Below, in pieces: positions 1-8,318 of a stretch of 64,000 bases of DNA. The translations under genes were made by a program, and so were the position numbers. The stretch is from contig CAIYRS010000043.1 in assembly GCA_903928685.1 (NCBI GenBank), forward strand, positions 1-64,000, in the 5' to 3' direction. Below the pieces are notes generated by a model, which saw only the letters and a list, made by a program, of their open reading frames with translations, ran no database searches and was not told the DNA's origin. Position 1 is the first letter of the stretch. Every line of letters starts with the position of its first letter. The DNA is from an uncultured Methylococcaceae bacterium. GTDB lineage: Bacteria > Pseudomonadota > Gammaproteobacteria > Methylococcales > Methylomonadaceae.

Positions 1-126
1 AACCTGGTTGAGCGGTTATTCCAGAAGTTAAAGCATTTCAGGCGTGTGGCCACACGCTATGAACGCTTGGCAAGGAATTATCTGGCCATGCTCTGCTTGG
101 TTTCCACGGTAATATGGCTCAATTGA
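1..126 (+). pseudogene. IS5-family transposase, C-terminal fragment (cut by window edge)
   Basis: The first 126 bases read in frame as the last 41 residues of a DDE transposase, ending in TGA. The residues NLVERLF, FRRVATRYER and LARNYLAM are the well-known C-terminal helix of IS5-type (IS427-like) transposases, where the Glu of the first motif is the last acidic catalytic residue. The rest of the gene lies outside the window, so whether the element is intact cannot be told. A CTAG at 136-139 right after the gene fits the YTAR-type target duplication of IS5 elements and may mark the element's end; this is inference. Confidence 0.75.
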
Positions 127-348
127 GAACACCCCCTAGTTAAATTCTGTCGTTTATTTTATTTTTTATTCATACAAGCTATTTCCGCATCTCTTCAATA
201 ACAACACATCATTATTCCTGTTCCCCTCTTATTTAGCTCTTACAGCTATTAACATCGAAAGCTTCAAATAGTTACAATTCCTCAATATTTTCACCTACGT
301 CTCATGTCTAAGCTTTTTGCTAATTGAATTTAGGTAATTGTTTTGCTC
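127..348. other. Non-coding stretch between IS remnant and pmo terminator
   Basis: A/T-rich sequence with no convincing open frame, RNA gene or repeat. It holds the probable end of the insertion sequence at its left side and the downstream flank of the pmo operon at its right. I see nothing else in it. Confidence 0.5.
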
Positions 349-384
349 AAAAAAAAGCCCCCGTTACTTTCGTAACGGGGGCTT
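349..384 (-). terminator. Rho-independent terminator of the pmoCAB operon
   Basis: A perfect 12-bp inverted repeat (356-367 with 372-383) with a 4-base loop is followed, on the minus strand, by a run of eight T (349-356). It lies 46 bases past the pmoB stop codon and is the natural end of the pmo transcript. Confidence 0.9.
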
Positions 385-429
385 CTAATTCCTTAATAAT
401 TAGCCAAAAGGCCAATCATTAATTTTTCA

Positions 430-1674
430 TTAGATGAAAGTTGGAATTAATGGAGCGTCGATAGTGATCAATTGACGGTTGCCAGCTTGATCATAGAAGA
501 ACAACAAACCAGCAAAACGGCTATCTGGATCGTAGATCAAGTCAGCTAAACGATATACTTCCCAAGCTGCATCAGATGCAGTTACTTGAACAGTTCTTGA
601 TTGACCTGGAGCAAGTGGGCTGTTATCGCTAACAGTCAAGCCTTCTTCTGCCAACAAGTCATCTGGGTAGCCAGTTTCGTCTTGAGAAACAGCAGCATCC
701 ATGAAACGTACGCCAGCAGTGTTGAATTCGCCTAAACGAACAGCTGAATCACCATTGTTAGTGATAGTCAATGTCATTTGCATTGCACGACCAGGAACAC
801 GGTAAGTAGCATCTTCAACTTTAACAGCTACAGTAGTAGCAGGCATTTCGATTGATTTAATACCACGTAACAAACCAGCTTGTAATGGAGTAGTTACAGG
901 ATACTGTTCGTTAGAGTTGCCCATAGAAACAGCAACGATAGCGATAGTACCAGCAACGAAACCCATACCTACTTTTTTGTCAGTTGCTGTGATTAATGAA
1001 TCAGCTTTGCCTGATTCAACAGCAATAGAACGTGGGATAAACATTGGTTTACGTGCCCAATAGAACAACCAAGCCAAACCTAAAGCATACCAGAAAGCAT
1101 GCCAGAAGTATGTGTTGTCCAAATTGTATGTTTCCAAGTTGATAGTTTCGCCAGTCAATGTAGTGATGTTGTTAACAAAATCACTCATAGAACCAGTAAC
1201 AGTAACCCATTTACCTGGACCAATGATTGGACCGCCGCCTTTAACGTTCAACATAGTGTGAACGTGCCAGTCACCTGGACGACGAGCTTTTAACAAAACT
1301 TTGAAATCATAAGTTTCGCCCAGTTCCAAAGAAACTGAACGTGGAACCAATTGACCACCGATCCAAGAACCAGCACGGATAAATACTGGACCAGGAATAC
1401 CGATGTTCAAGAAAGAGATTTCTGGTTTATCAACAGTTTCAGGCCATCCGCTAAATACGAAAAATTTACCTGAAATTGTCATTGTATCGTTTACAGCAAC
1501 TTCTTCTTTTGACCAGTTCAAGTCAAACCAGTGAATAGTACGCATACGCATAAAAGCTGCTTGCGACTTTTCACCATGAGCTGATGCAGTTGGTGTATAA
1601 AACATCGCTGCTGTAATTGTAACCAGCAGTGCGACAAAGGATAACTTAGCAACCTTGTCTTTAAATAATTTCAT
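430..1674 (-). CDS. pmoB: Particulate methane monooxygenase subunit B
   Basis: Large periplasmic subunit of pMMO, the copper membrane enzyme that oxidises methane to methanol. The 414-residue length is normal. An N-terminal signal segment (about 10-32) ends in ASA just before His33, which becomes the mature N-terminus and is a copper ligand. The other two ligands of that site, His137 and His139 in DWHVH, fall exactly at the Methylococcus capsulatus numbering. A cupredoxin domain precedes two membrane helices (about 190-210 and 235-255) and a second cupredoxin domain. It is the last gene of pmoCAB, 87 bases after pmoA. Codon use is strongly biased towards preferred codons, as expected for a very highly expressed protein. 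Confidence 0.98.
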   Translation of the reverse strand: MKLFKDKVAKLSFVALLVTITAAMFYTPTASAHGEKSQAAFMRMRTIHWFDLNWSKEEVAVNDTMTISGKFFVFSGWPETVDKPEISFLNIGIPGPVFIRAGSWIGGQLVPRSVSLELGETYDFKVLLKARRPGDWHVHTMLNVKGGGPIIGPGKWVTVTGSMSDFVNNITTLTGETINLETYNLDNTYFWHAFWYALGLAWLFYWARKPMFIPRSIAVESGKADSLITATDKKVGMGFVAGTIAIVAVSMGNSNEQYPVTTPLQAGLLRGIKSIEMPATTVAVKVEDATYRVPGRAMQMTLTITNNGDSAVRLGEFNTAGVRFMDAAVSQDETGYPDDLLAEEGLTVSDNSPLAPGQSRTVQVTASDAAWEVYRLADLIYDPDSRFAGLLFFYDQAGNRQLITIDAPLIPTFI

Positions 1675-1761
1675 ATATCCTCCTCTATAATAGAGAATCT
1701 ATAGTTTCAAGAGTATCTAGCTGTAATCTAAATGATTCAGTCTAGTCTTTTTTAGTTTATT

Positions 1762-2505
1762 TTATGCAGCTTTAACGAATTCAGTTGATGCGAACCAACG
1801 ACCGAAGAAATGCCACAAGAAGTAAATTAAGATACTCACGAAAGCAGAGAAGAACGCTGATACTGGAGCAACGTCTTTACCGAAAGTTCTTAGTGTACCT
1901 TTTTCAACCATTCTGATGTACTCAGGAGTACCTGTTCTTACGTAGTGGTAACCTTGTAAGTCAGCCAAAGTCATCATCATGCCGTTGTATTCAACAGGCA
2001 CGTGTAATGGAGCAATGATTGGCCAGTTGCCTGGGTAGAACAACAAACCATAAGCCATGCCGCCGATTACAGCAGTTGCAGTCATACTTCCAGTCATCAT
2101 CAAAACAACGTCAAGAACGATAGCGCCTGGCATTAAGTTAGATGGGAATACGAAGTTAACTGGGAAATAAGTCCAGCCCCAGAAGTTTAAGTATCTGTTG
2201 ATCCACTCGCCCAAAAGCAAGCCTAAGATACAAACAACAGCGCCGAACGGCAAACGGTAACGCCACCACAAGCAAGCTTGTACAGCAGCAGGGAAAGTGA
2301 TTGAAACGATTGGAGCAACAGTTACCCAAAGGCGTCTATCTTTCCAGTCAGTCCAGAAATCCCAGTCACCGCCAGTCAACATATAGTGAATGTGGTAACC
2401 ACCTAGTACTACGAAAAACAACGTAAACAAAATCATCCAGTCAAATGTGCGTGAAACTTTTACTGCTTCAGCGCGTGACCGTACAGCTGATTGAGATGCG
2501 CTCAT
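1762..2505 (-). CDS. pmoA: Particulate methane monooxygenase subunit A
   Basis: Integral membrane subunit of pMMO, 247 residues with about seven membrane helices. It carries the diagnostic GDWDFW block near residue 46-51, used as the primer site for the pmoA marker gene, the YHIHYM segment just before it and the LGEWINRY segment near 100. These mark pMMO rather than ammonia monooxygenase of nitrifiers. A strong ribosome binding site (TAGGAGG-type) lies directly upstream of the start. It sits between pmoC (115 bases upstream) and pmoB (87 bases downstream) in one operon. Confidence 0.98.
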   Translation of the reverse strand: MSASQSAVRSRAEAVKVSRTFDWMILFTLFFVVLGGYHIHYMLTGGDWDFWTDWKDRRLWVTVAPIVSITFPAAVQACLWWRYRLPFGAVVCILGLLLGEWINRYLNFWGWTYFPVNFVFPSNLMPGAIVLDVVLMMTGSMTATAVIGGMAYGLLFYPGNWPIIAPLHVPVEYNGMMMTLADLQGYHYVRTGTPEYIRMVEKGTLRTFGKDVAPVSAFFSAFVSILIYFLWHFFGRWFASTEFVKAA

Positions 2506-2556
2506 TAGCTTACCTCCTAAAGGATTTAAATTATTTTTATTTACTATCTTCTTTCA

Positions 2557-2585
2557 CATCACCCCGCCATTAAGACGAGGTGATG
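2557..2585 (-). promoter_or_regulatory. Intercistronic hairpin between pmoC and pmoA
   Basis: A 7-bp perfect arm pair (2557-2563 with 2579-2585), extendable by two further pairs past one mismatch, sits in the 115-base pmoC-pmoA spacer. No T-run follows on the minus strand, so it looks like an RNA-processing or stability hairpin rather than a terminator. It could uncouple the amount of pmoC message from pmoAB message; that function is inferred. Confidence 0.5.
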
Positions 2586-2620
2586 AAGGAGATAGTTATT
2601 TACAAGCTACGACTGGGTTA

Positions 2621-3373
2621 TTACGCCAAGTCTTTTTTCAGAAGTTTAGACAAAGCTTGAACTTCGATGTTTACAACACCTAATACACCTAAAGCAGCCC
2701 ATCCGAAGAATACGAAGCCGTAGTGTAAAGGAGCAACAAACAATTCTTCCATAAACCAGAAAGTGTGACCCCATTCGTTCAAACCTACGTTTGGCAGAAT
2801 CATGAAAGGACCAATTACTGATACCATGTATTGCAAAGACAAACCTTGCTGATAAGCAGGCAATCTAGTTTTTGCATACAAGAAAGAAGCTACACCAGTG
2901 ATGATGTAGATTGGGTAGCTCAAATAGAATTCGATGATGTGACTTGGAGTGAAGTCAGTATCACGAACGATTGTTTGATGCCAAGTACCATCTTGCTCGG
3001 TGAAATAGCTTGCACCGTAATAGATAGCAGTACCGTAACATACCAACCAAACCCAATGAGTGAAATGTCTTCTCAATTCTTCTCTTGGAGTAATTGACAT
3101 AACTTTACGATCACGAGTTTTCCAGAGGTAACCCCACAGGATGCCTGCAGTAGAAACTTCTAATACGAATTCGATATACAGGAAGTTCATCCAGTATGTT
3201 TCGAATTCTGGTGCAAATGAGTCAAGACCAGCTGACCAGCCATAGACACCTTCATACCAACGAACCCAGCCGTAAAATACTACATAGAGTAATACGCCTA
3301 AGATCATGTTTTTTGTATTTAACAGCGGTGCTTCCGCAGCATCAGTTTTCACTGATTCAGTTGTAGCTGCCAT
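2621..3373 (-). CDS. pmoC: Particulate methane monooxygenase subunit C
   Basis: Membrane subunit of pMMO and first gene of the operon, 250 residues. The ligands of the CuC site are present as Asp128, His132 (in DGTWHQ) and His145 (in PSHII), and those of the CuD site as Asn199, His203 and His217. All six fit the M. capsulatus numbers D156/H160/H173 and N227/H231/H245 with a constant offset of 28, meaning a shorter N-terminus. AGGAG precedes the ATG at normal spacing. Several membrane helices fill the rest. The 276 bases upstream hold the operon's promoter. Confidence 0.98.
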   Translation of the reverse strand: MAATTESVKTDAAEAPLLNTKNMILGVLLYVVFYGWVRWYEGVYGWSAGLDSFAPEFETYWMNFLYIEFVLEVSTAGILWGYLWKTRDRKVMSITPREELRRHFTHWVWLVCYGTAIYYGASYFTEQDGTWHQTIVRDTDFTPSHIIEFYLSYPIYIITGVASFLYAKTRLPAYQQGLSLQYMVSVIGPFMILPNVGLNEWGHTFWFMEELFVAPLHYGFVFFGWAALGVLGVVNIEVQALSKLLKKDLA

Positions 3374-3496
3374 TTCTATCTCCTAAAAATTATTAAATCC
3401 TAGTTGACCTAGGAGTCGATAGTTACAATTCCATTTTCCCGTCCTTACATTTTTAAAAAAACTTAGAACGACACCAAGTCTATTTGGTGAGCAATC

Positions 3497-3524
3497 AGTC
3501 TACCAGCTCACATTACCTTGTCAA
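3497..3524 (-). promoter_or_regulatory. Candidate sigma-70 promoter of pmoCAB
   Basis: On the minus strand a perfect TTGACA (3519-3524) is followed after 16 bases by TAGACT (3497-3502), which matches four of six bases of the -10 consensus. The start of transcription would leave a leader of roughly 115 bases before pmoC. The perfect -35 box is the main argument; the -10 is weak. Confidence 0.45.
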
Positions 3525-3649
3525 GCTAAAAACTTTACGCTCCGTTATTTCAATTATCCAATGTTCGTGTATAAATAACGTACACATTCTTAACTTAATT
3601 TAGCTCGTTAGGATTTCTTAATAACAAACACACTGTCAATAATTTTAAT

Positions 3650-4084
3650 ATGAAAAAATACAACACCTTACTTTTAATCATTGGTTTTGCTGCTTTACTT
3701 TTGTCGCAACAAAAAATTTTTATGCCTTTTGTCTACGAAGTCATAAAGTCTGATTTATTTCTTGTCGACAGCAACGATAAAGCAAGCCAATTGCCAGTTT
3801 CTTCGCACTTAACCGACTTGGCTTACTTAAACTGCAATAAGTTTATTACTACTAAATACGGGGAAACTTCCAAATTTACCTTTGCCAACAAACCAATCAA
3901 CAGCTGGAGCTTAGGAAATTACCAATATGTCGTTAATGCTGAAGCGACCATTACCGATAGCAACAAAAATACCACTGTAAAGAAATTTGTTTGCCGCATT
4001 GGCTATAAGAACGGGGACGACCAAAACGGCATCGAAGATACCGAAAACTGGTCAATTACTGGGGTTTCTGGATTAGACAGCTAA
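3650..4084 (+). CDS. Small exported or membrane-anchored hypothetical protein
   Basis: A 144-residue protein divergent from pmoC. Residues 5-20 form a hydrophobic signal or anchor after MKK. The rest looks like a soluble beta-rich domain containing two cysteines (about 62 and 115) that could form a disulfide in the periplasm. I do not recognise a family. The 276-base spacer shared with pmoC must hold its promoter too, so co-regulation with pmo is possible but not shown. Confidence 0.7.
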   Translation: MKKYNTLLLIIGFAALLLSQQKIFMPFVYEVIKSDLFLVDSNDKASQLPVSSHLTDLAYLNCNKFITTKYGETSKFTFANKPINSWSLGNYQYVVNAEATITDSNKNTTVKKFVCRIGYKNGDDQNGIEDTENWSITGVSGLDS

Positions 4085-4106
4085 ACCAAAAAACGAATGA
4101 CTTTTT

Positions 4107-4140
4107 CTAACCAGCCAACAGATTCTTCCTGGCTGGTTAG
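4107..4140. terminator. Inverted repeat between convergent genes
   Basis: A perfect 11-bp inverted repeat (4107-4117 with 4130-4140) with a 12-base loop sits between the plus-strand 144-residue gene and mazG on the minus strand. Neither side has a proper T-run, so it is at best a non-canonical terminator shared by the convergent genes. Confidence 0.4.
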
Positions 4141-4165
4141 CTAAAACAGATGTAAGACAGATATA

Positions 4166-4966
4166 TTAATTTTTTGAAAAATAAACTTTTGCTTCATTCC
4201 ATAAGCCGTCCAACTCAGCCAACTCACAATCCGTTAGTTGCCGATTCGACTTTGCCACTTGCTGCTCGATATACTGGAAACGTTTAATAAATTTTTTCGT
4301 TGCCGCTTTTAAAGCCAACTCGGGATTAACTTTTAAATGTCTGGCAAGATTAACCGCGACAAATAGCAAATCACCAACCTCTTCCTCAATTTCAGCTTTA
4401 TTCCCTAAAGCAATAGCCTCTTGAACTTCTTGAATTTCTTCCTTTAGCTTATCAAATACTGGCGCTATCTCAGGCCAATCAAATCCATAACTGGCGGCTC
4501 GACCTTGTACCTTCTCGCTCTCCATCAATGCCGGCATGCTGCTGACCATATCCGACATAACACTAAAACCTTCCTTAGTGGCCTTTTTACCTTCCCGCTC
4601 TTGTTGCTTAACTTTTTCCCACGCCAAGCTACGCTGCTCGTCAGTGGTAAAAACCTCATCCCCAAATACATGAGGATGCCGACGAACTAACTTATCGGCG
4701 ATACCTTCGGCAACTTGTTCAAAATTAAACAAACCTGCTTCATTTGCAATTTGAGCGTGAAATACCACCTGGAGCAACAAATCACCCAGCTCTAAACGCA
4801 ATTCATCCATATCATTGCGCTCAATTGCGTCAATCACCTCATAAGACTCTTCAATAAGATAAGGCACTAACGAGGCAAAATTCTGCTTCACATCCCAAGG
4901 ACAACCTTTTTCCGGATCGCGTAACTGCGCCATGAAATCCAGCAACTTCTGGGTATTGGTCAACAT
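4166..4966 (-). CDS. mazG: Nucleoside triphosphate pyrophosphohydrolase MazG
   Basis: Hydrolyses NTPs and dNTPs to monophosphates and pyrophosphate, a house-cleaning enzyme. The 266-residue length and tandem MazG domains match the E. coli type. The first domain starts with RDPEKGCPWD (17-26) and carries the metal-binding EESYE (39-43) and ELGDLL motifs; the second repeats the pattern with EIEEEVGDLL near 191-200. It is followed 13 bases upstream on the strand by the kinase gene, so the two may be cotranscribed. Confidence 0.93.
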   Translation of the reverse strand: MLTNTQKLLDFMAQLRDPEKGCPWDVKQNFASLVPYLIEESYEVIDAIERNDMDELRLELGDLLLQVVFHAQIANEAGLFNFEQVAEGIADKLVRRHPHVFGDEVFTTDEQRSLAWEKVKQQEREGKKATKEGFSVMSDMVSSMPALMESEKVQGRAASYGFDWPEIAPVFDKLKEEIQEVQEAIALGNKAEIEEEVGDLLFVAVNLARHLKVNPELALKAATKKFIKRFQYIEQQVAKSNRQLTDCELAELDGLWNEAKVYFSKN

Positions 4967-4979
4967 AACAAAGAACTAC

Positions 4980-5921
4980 CTAAAATGAATATGAATGGCC
5001 AAAATTTTCATAGAAACGCGTTTTAAACCCCTGAATATCAAAATAATGGTTTTGCGTCCCACAATGCTCAATTTTGATAGCACCCATTAAAGAGGCTATC
5101 CGACCAGTCACTTCCCAATCAAATTCATTCATCAGCCCATAAAGTAACCCAGCGCGATAAGCATCTCCACAGCCAGTTGGGTCCAGCACTTCTTTAGGAG
5201 CGGCAGCTGGAATTTCCACGGTTTGATCTTTTGTATAGATCACCGAACCGTTTGCACCTAAGGTAACAACCAACGCCTCGACACGGCTGGCGATTTCCAT
5301 TAAAGACAAGCCCGTCCTTTCTTGCATTAATGCCGACTCATAATCGTTCAAGGTAATCCATGTTGCCAAATCAATAAACCGCAACAGCTCATCGCCATTA
5401 AACATCGGCATCCCTTGACCAGGATCGAAAATAAAAGGAATCTCCAATTCCGCAAATTGCTCAGCATGTTGCATCATGCCATCTTTACCATCAGGAGAAA
5501 CAATACCAATGCTAACGCCTTCCGCATCGCCAACCGCATTCAAATGTGAATCACTCATTGCCCCAGGATGAAAAGCCGTTATTTGATTGCCTTCTTCATC
5601 CGTGGTGATATAAGCCTGCCCAGTATAGTGGCTATCCAAAACCCGAATATATTGGCTAGACAAACCATGCTGGCTAAGCCAATGGGTGTAAGGCTCAAAA
5701 TCATGACCAGCGGTCGCCATAATTAACGGATTTTCGCCTAGCAACTTAAGATTGTAAGCAATATTACCCGCACATCCGCCAAACTCCCGACGCAAGCTCG
5801 GCACTAAAAAAGACACATTCAGGATATGTACTTTCTCCGGCAAAATATGATTTTTAAATTTATCGTGAAAAACCATAATAGTGTCGTAAGCCATAGACCC
5901 ACAAATTAACGCACTCATCAT
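4980..5921 (-). CDS. PfkB-family carbohydrate/nucleoside kinase (adenosine-kinase-like)
   Basis: A 313-residue ribokinase-fold kinase. The substrate-side glycine motif FGGCAGNIAYNL lies near 47-58, and the C-terminal PfkB signature DPTGCGDAYRAG (about 247-258) contains the catalytic Asp in GCGD. Proteins of this subgroup are often annotated as adenosine kinase, but the substrate cannot be read from sequence alone. Two adjacent ATG codons start the frame; either may be used. Neighbours are mazG downstream and dgkA upstream on the same strand. Confidence 0.88.
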   Translation of the reverse strand: MMSALICGSMAYDTIMVFHDKFKNHILPEKVHILNVSFLVPSLRREFGGCAGNIAYNLKLLGENPLIMATAGHDFEPYTHWLSQHGLSSQYIRVLDSHYTGQAYITTDEEGNQITAFHPGAMSDSHLNAVGDAEGVSIGIVSPDGKDGMMQHAEQFAELEIPFIFDPGQGMPMFNGDELLRFIDLATWITLNDYESALMQERTGLSLMEIASRVEALVVTLGANGSVIYTKDQTVEIPAAAPKEVLDPTGCGDAYRAGLLYGLMNEFDWEVTGRIASLMGAIKIEHCGTQNHYFDIQGFKTRFYENFGHSYSF

Positions 5922-5934
5922 TTATCCTAATTAT

Positions 5935-6294
5935 TTACAGTAAAATCAACGTCCAAGTAACCGCCGCCCACGCCAAAGACAGCATAACCGCAGCGGAACC
6001 AATATCCTTGGCCCTACCTGACAACTCATGATGCTCAAAGCCAACCCGATCAACCACCGCTTCAACCGCCGTATTTAACAGCTCCACCAGCAATACCAGC
6101 ACAACACTACCAATCAACAAAACCTTTTCAACTGCTGTTTGCCCTAGCCAGATTGCTAAAGGTGTAGCAAGCACAAACAGAATAACCTCCTGCCTAAATG
6201 CCTCCTCATGCTGCCAAGTTGCCTTAAATCCTGCTGCAGAAAAATAACAGGCATTAATGATTCGCTTTAAACCTCTTGCATTTTGATTAGCCAT
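5935..6294 (-). CDS. dgkA: Diacylglycerol kinase
   Basis: Small membrane enzyme phosphorylating diacylglycerol to phosphatidate, recycling lipid left from envelope glucan synthesis. The 119 residues are typical. The active-site helix ELLNTAVEAVVDRVG lies near 71-85, flanked by three hydrophobic segments. It sits 13 bases upstream of the PfkB kinase and 41 bases downstream of gcvH on the same strand, so it may belong to a loose four-gene transcript. Confidence 0.95.
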   Translation of the reverse strand: MANQNARGLKRIINACYFSAAGFKATWQHEEAFRQEVILFVLATPLAIWLGQTAVEKVLLIGSVVLVLLVELLNTAVEAVVDRVGFEHHELSGRAKDIGSAAVMLSLAWAAVTWTLILL

Positions 6295-6335
6295 TGCTGA
6301 ATTAAAATATCCGTGACTGTTGGTTGATTAAAAAA

Positions 6336-6716
6336 TTATTCAATTATTTGCAGATAAGCTTGGCTATCCAGCCAATCATCCATTTCCGACAAATCATCGG
6401 CTTTCACTGAAAAAAGCCATGTTTCATAAGGATTGACATTTATTTGCTCCGGATCATCAACCGCAACACTATTTACGGCAATAATTTCTCCGGTAACAGG
6501 GCTAGACAAATCCGATGCCGTTTTCACTGATTCAACAACGGCGCACTGCTCTTTTGCCAAAACCCTACGGCCTAATACAGGCAGATCAACGTAAACCAAA
6601 TCACCCAATTGCTGCTGGGCAAAATCCGTTATACCAACACAAACGACATTATCCGCCTCCAGCCTTAGCCATTGATGCTCACTTGTATAATGTAAATTTT
6701 CAGGTAACTCGCTCAT
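6336..6716 (-). CDS. gcvH: Glycine cleavage system H protein
   Basis: Lipoyl-carrier protein that shuttles the aminomethyl group between glycine cleavage enzymes P, T and L. The 126 residues match the family, with the lipoylated Lys in VESVKTASD near residue 65. The H-protein signature continues into SSPVTGEI. No gcvP, gcvT or lipoate ligase gene is nearby, so it is a stand-alone copy. Such copies may also serve as a lipoyl donor; no evidence here decides this. Confidence 0.94.
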   Translation of the reverse strand: MSELPENLHYTSEHQWLRLEADNVVCVGITDFAQQQLGDLVYVDLPVLGRRVLAKEQCAVVESVKTASDLSSPVTGEIIAVNSVAVDDPEQINVNPYETWLFSVKADDLSEMDDWLDSQAYLQIIE

Positions 6717-6938
6717 GCCAAACCTCGTAAAGAAAACCGCTGGATTTAATCAAATAATTTCGCTGTTAGCCAACGGCTTGCCAACAACACCCATAAATAG
6801 TTAATTTTTAGAAAATAGTCCTGATATTTCAAGGAAAAGGCAAAAACCTACGCGCCACCAATTTTACAAAAACCAACATTGAACAAGCTATCCAATACCG
6901 CTAGAATGCCATCATATAGTAACAAACATCATTAATAC

Positions 6939-7202
6939 ATGCCTGAGATACTCATTTACACCTCCAACTACTGCCCTTATTGCACCATGGCCAAGCGCTT
7001 ATTGGATAAAAAAGGCGCTACCTATTCAGAGATTAATGTCGACAACAAACCCGAATTAAGGGAATTAATGATGTTAAAAACCAAACGCCGCACCGTACCG
7101 CAAATTTATATTGGCGAACAACATATCGGCGGCTTCGATGACTTATATGCGTTGGATCAACAAAAATCCCTAGATGCCCTATTGGCGGCTGACCCGCAAT
7201 GA
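6939..7202 (+). CDS. grxC: Glutaredoxin 3
   Basis: Dithiol glutaredoxin of 87 residues. The CPYC redox site lies at 12-15 after a short beta strand, and the TVPQIYI cis-proline and GGFDDL glutathione-binding motifs follow. It reduces glutathione-mixed disulfides in the cytoplasm. It overlaps the following DUF1289 gene by 4 bases (ATGA), so the two are translationally coupled. The 222 bases upstream, shared with divergent gcvH, hold its promoter. Confidence 0.95.
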   Translation: MPEILIYTSNYCPYCTMAKRLLDKKGATYSEINVDNKPELRELMMLKTKRRTVPQIYIGEQHIGGFDDLYALDQQKSLDALLAADPQ

Positions 7203-7393
7203 CAACAATCCAACCACTCCCCTCGGTTGAATCCCCTTGCATCAAAAAATGCTGCCTTGATGTCAACGACGTTTGTTTGGGCTGTTTCAGATCGCTAGAA
7301 GAAATCACCAAATGGACGCAAGCCAACAAGCAAACCCGATTGGCTTTCCTTGAAAATGCCAAAGCCCGGCAAAAACAACTTAGCCTCCCGTAA
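7199..7393 (+). CDS. DUF1289 family small cysteine protein
   Basis: A 64-residue protein with the DUF1289 pattern: ESPCIKKC near 10-17, then DVCLGCFRSLEEI (25-37) with paired cysteines, and a basic C-terminal helix. The four cysteines suggest metal binding. Function is unknown in the family. It starts inside the last codons of grxC (ATGA overlap), so it is made together with glutaredoxin. Confidence 0.88.
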   Translation: MTTIQPLPSVESPCIKKCCLDVNDVCLGCFRSLEEITKWTQANKQTRLAFLENAKARQKQLSLP

Positions 7394-7513
7394 AAATCAC
7401 CAGCAACACCCAACGCCACCGCCTATACTGATTAAACGTATAGCTCGCCGATTAAAATATTCGGCGTAAAGCCGCCTCTAAAAATCAACCTTACTTCCAG
7501 CTAACCTTAGCGT

Positions 7514-7975
7514 ATGGCAATTAATTCAGAACCACGAATTGTGTTTGCAAAAGCGATGTCCCTGATAGGACTAAGAATGACGCACGCAATGCCATCTTTG
7601 GCAATTGAAATACCCAAACAATGGCAAGCGTTCCGGCAACAATATGCAGCTACCCGCAATTGCGAAGTTACTTATGGCATCTGTTGCCATGCCAACGCCA
7701 TTGAAATGGAATACATGTGCGCCGTAGAAACTGCTTCCTTTGCGCTTGCCCCAGAACATGCCGGAAAAATGATTATCCCCGCACAAAAATATGCGGTTTT
7801 TCTTCATGAAGGCCCTATAACTGACATTGGCAATTCATGGGATCAAATTCTGCACCAGCTTATGCCAGCACTAAATCTTGAAGACGCACCTACCCCTAGT
7901 TTTGAACGCTACGACCAACGCTATAATGCAATGACAGGCATGGGAACGGTGGAAATATACTGCCCGATAAAATAG
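7514..7975 (+). CDS. GyrI-like / AraC effector-binding domain protein
   Basis: A 153-residue stand-alone small-molecule-binding domain of the GyrI/SOUL-like fold. The frame shows the usual order: an N-terminal strand, the segment ending in WQAFRQQ, the central strand with YGICC, the AGKMIIPAQKYAVFLHEGP segment and a C-terminal VEIYCPIK strand. It has no DNA-binding domain. Ligand unknown. It is separated from both neighbours by short spacers without clear signals. Confidence 0.8.
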   Translation: MAINSEPRIVFAKAMSLIGLRMTHAMPSLAIEIPKQWQAFRQQYAATRNCEVTYGICCHANAIEMEYMCAVETASFALAPEHAGKMIIPAQKYAVFLHEGPITDIGNSWDQILHQLMPALNLEDAPTPSFERYDQRYNAMTGMGTVEIYCPIK

Positions 7976-8017
7976 GCCATAGCCATTTGACGTAATTTTT
8001 AACCGGAAAACCAGAAA

Positions 8018-8302
8018 ATGAACATCATCGATTTAAGAAAAAGCCAAGATGGCGCAGATAAAAAAGCCACTGATCGGCGACAAAACCCGCATCCTTTTGG
8101 CTCGGCAGAATGGCGCGAGTATATCGAACAGCGTAATCTGGTCTGCCCAACCGAAGACCGCCGCAAAATGAACCGCCGCGCCACCGATACCAACCCTCAA
8201 GACATCGACACCACAACTGACGAAAAGCCTTATGTACGCATAGAGCTATCGGCTGCGGAAAAAAAGCTCTTAGAAGACCTACTTTTGGATGATGAGGAAT
8301 AA
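8018..8302 (+). CDS. Highly charged hypothetical protein
   Basis: A 94-residue, strongly charged protein with no membrane segment. The N-terminal half is Arg/Lys/Gln-rich with two short DRR-type motifs; the C-terminal half holds an acidic helix ending in LLLDDEE. I do not recognise a family. Codon use resembles the neighbours, and it converges on the cofactor operon, whose last stop lies 16 bases away on the other strand. Confidence 0.65.
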   Translation: MNIIDLRKSQDGADKKATDRRQNPHPFGSAEWREYIEQRNLVCPTEDRRKMNRRATDTNPQDIDTTTDEKPYVRIELSAAEKKLLEDLLLDDEE

Positions 8303-8318
8303 CAACCCAGCAAAAAAC

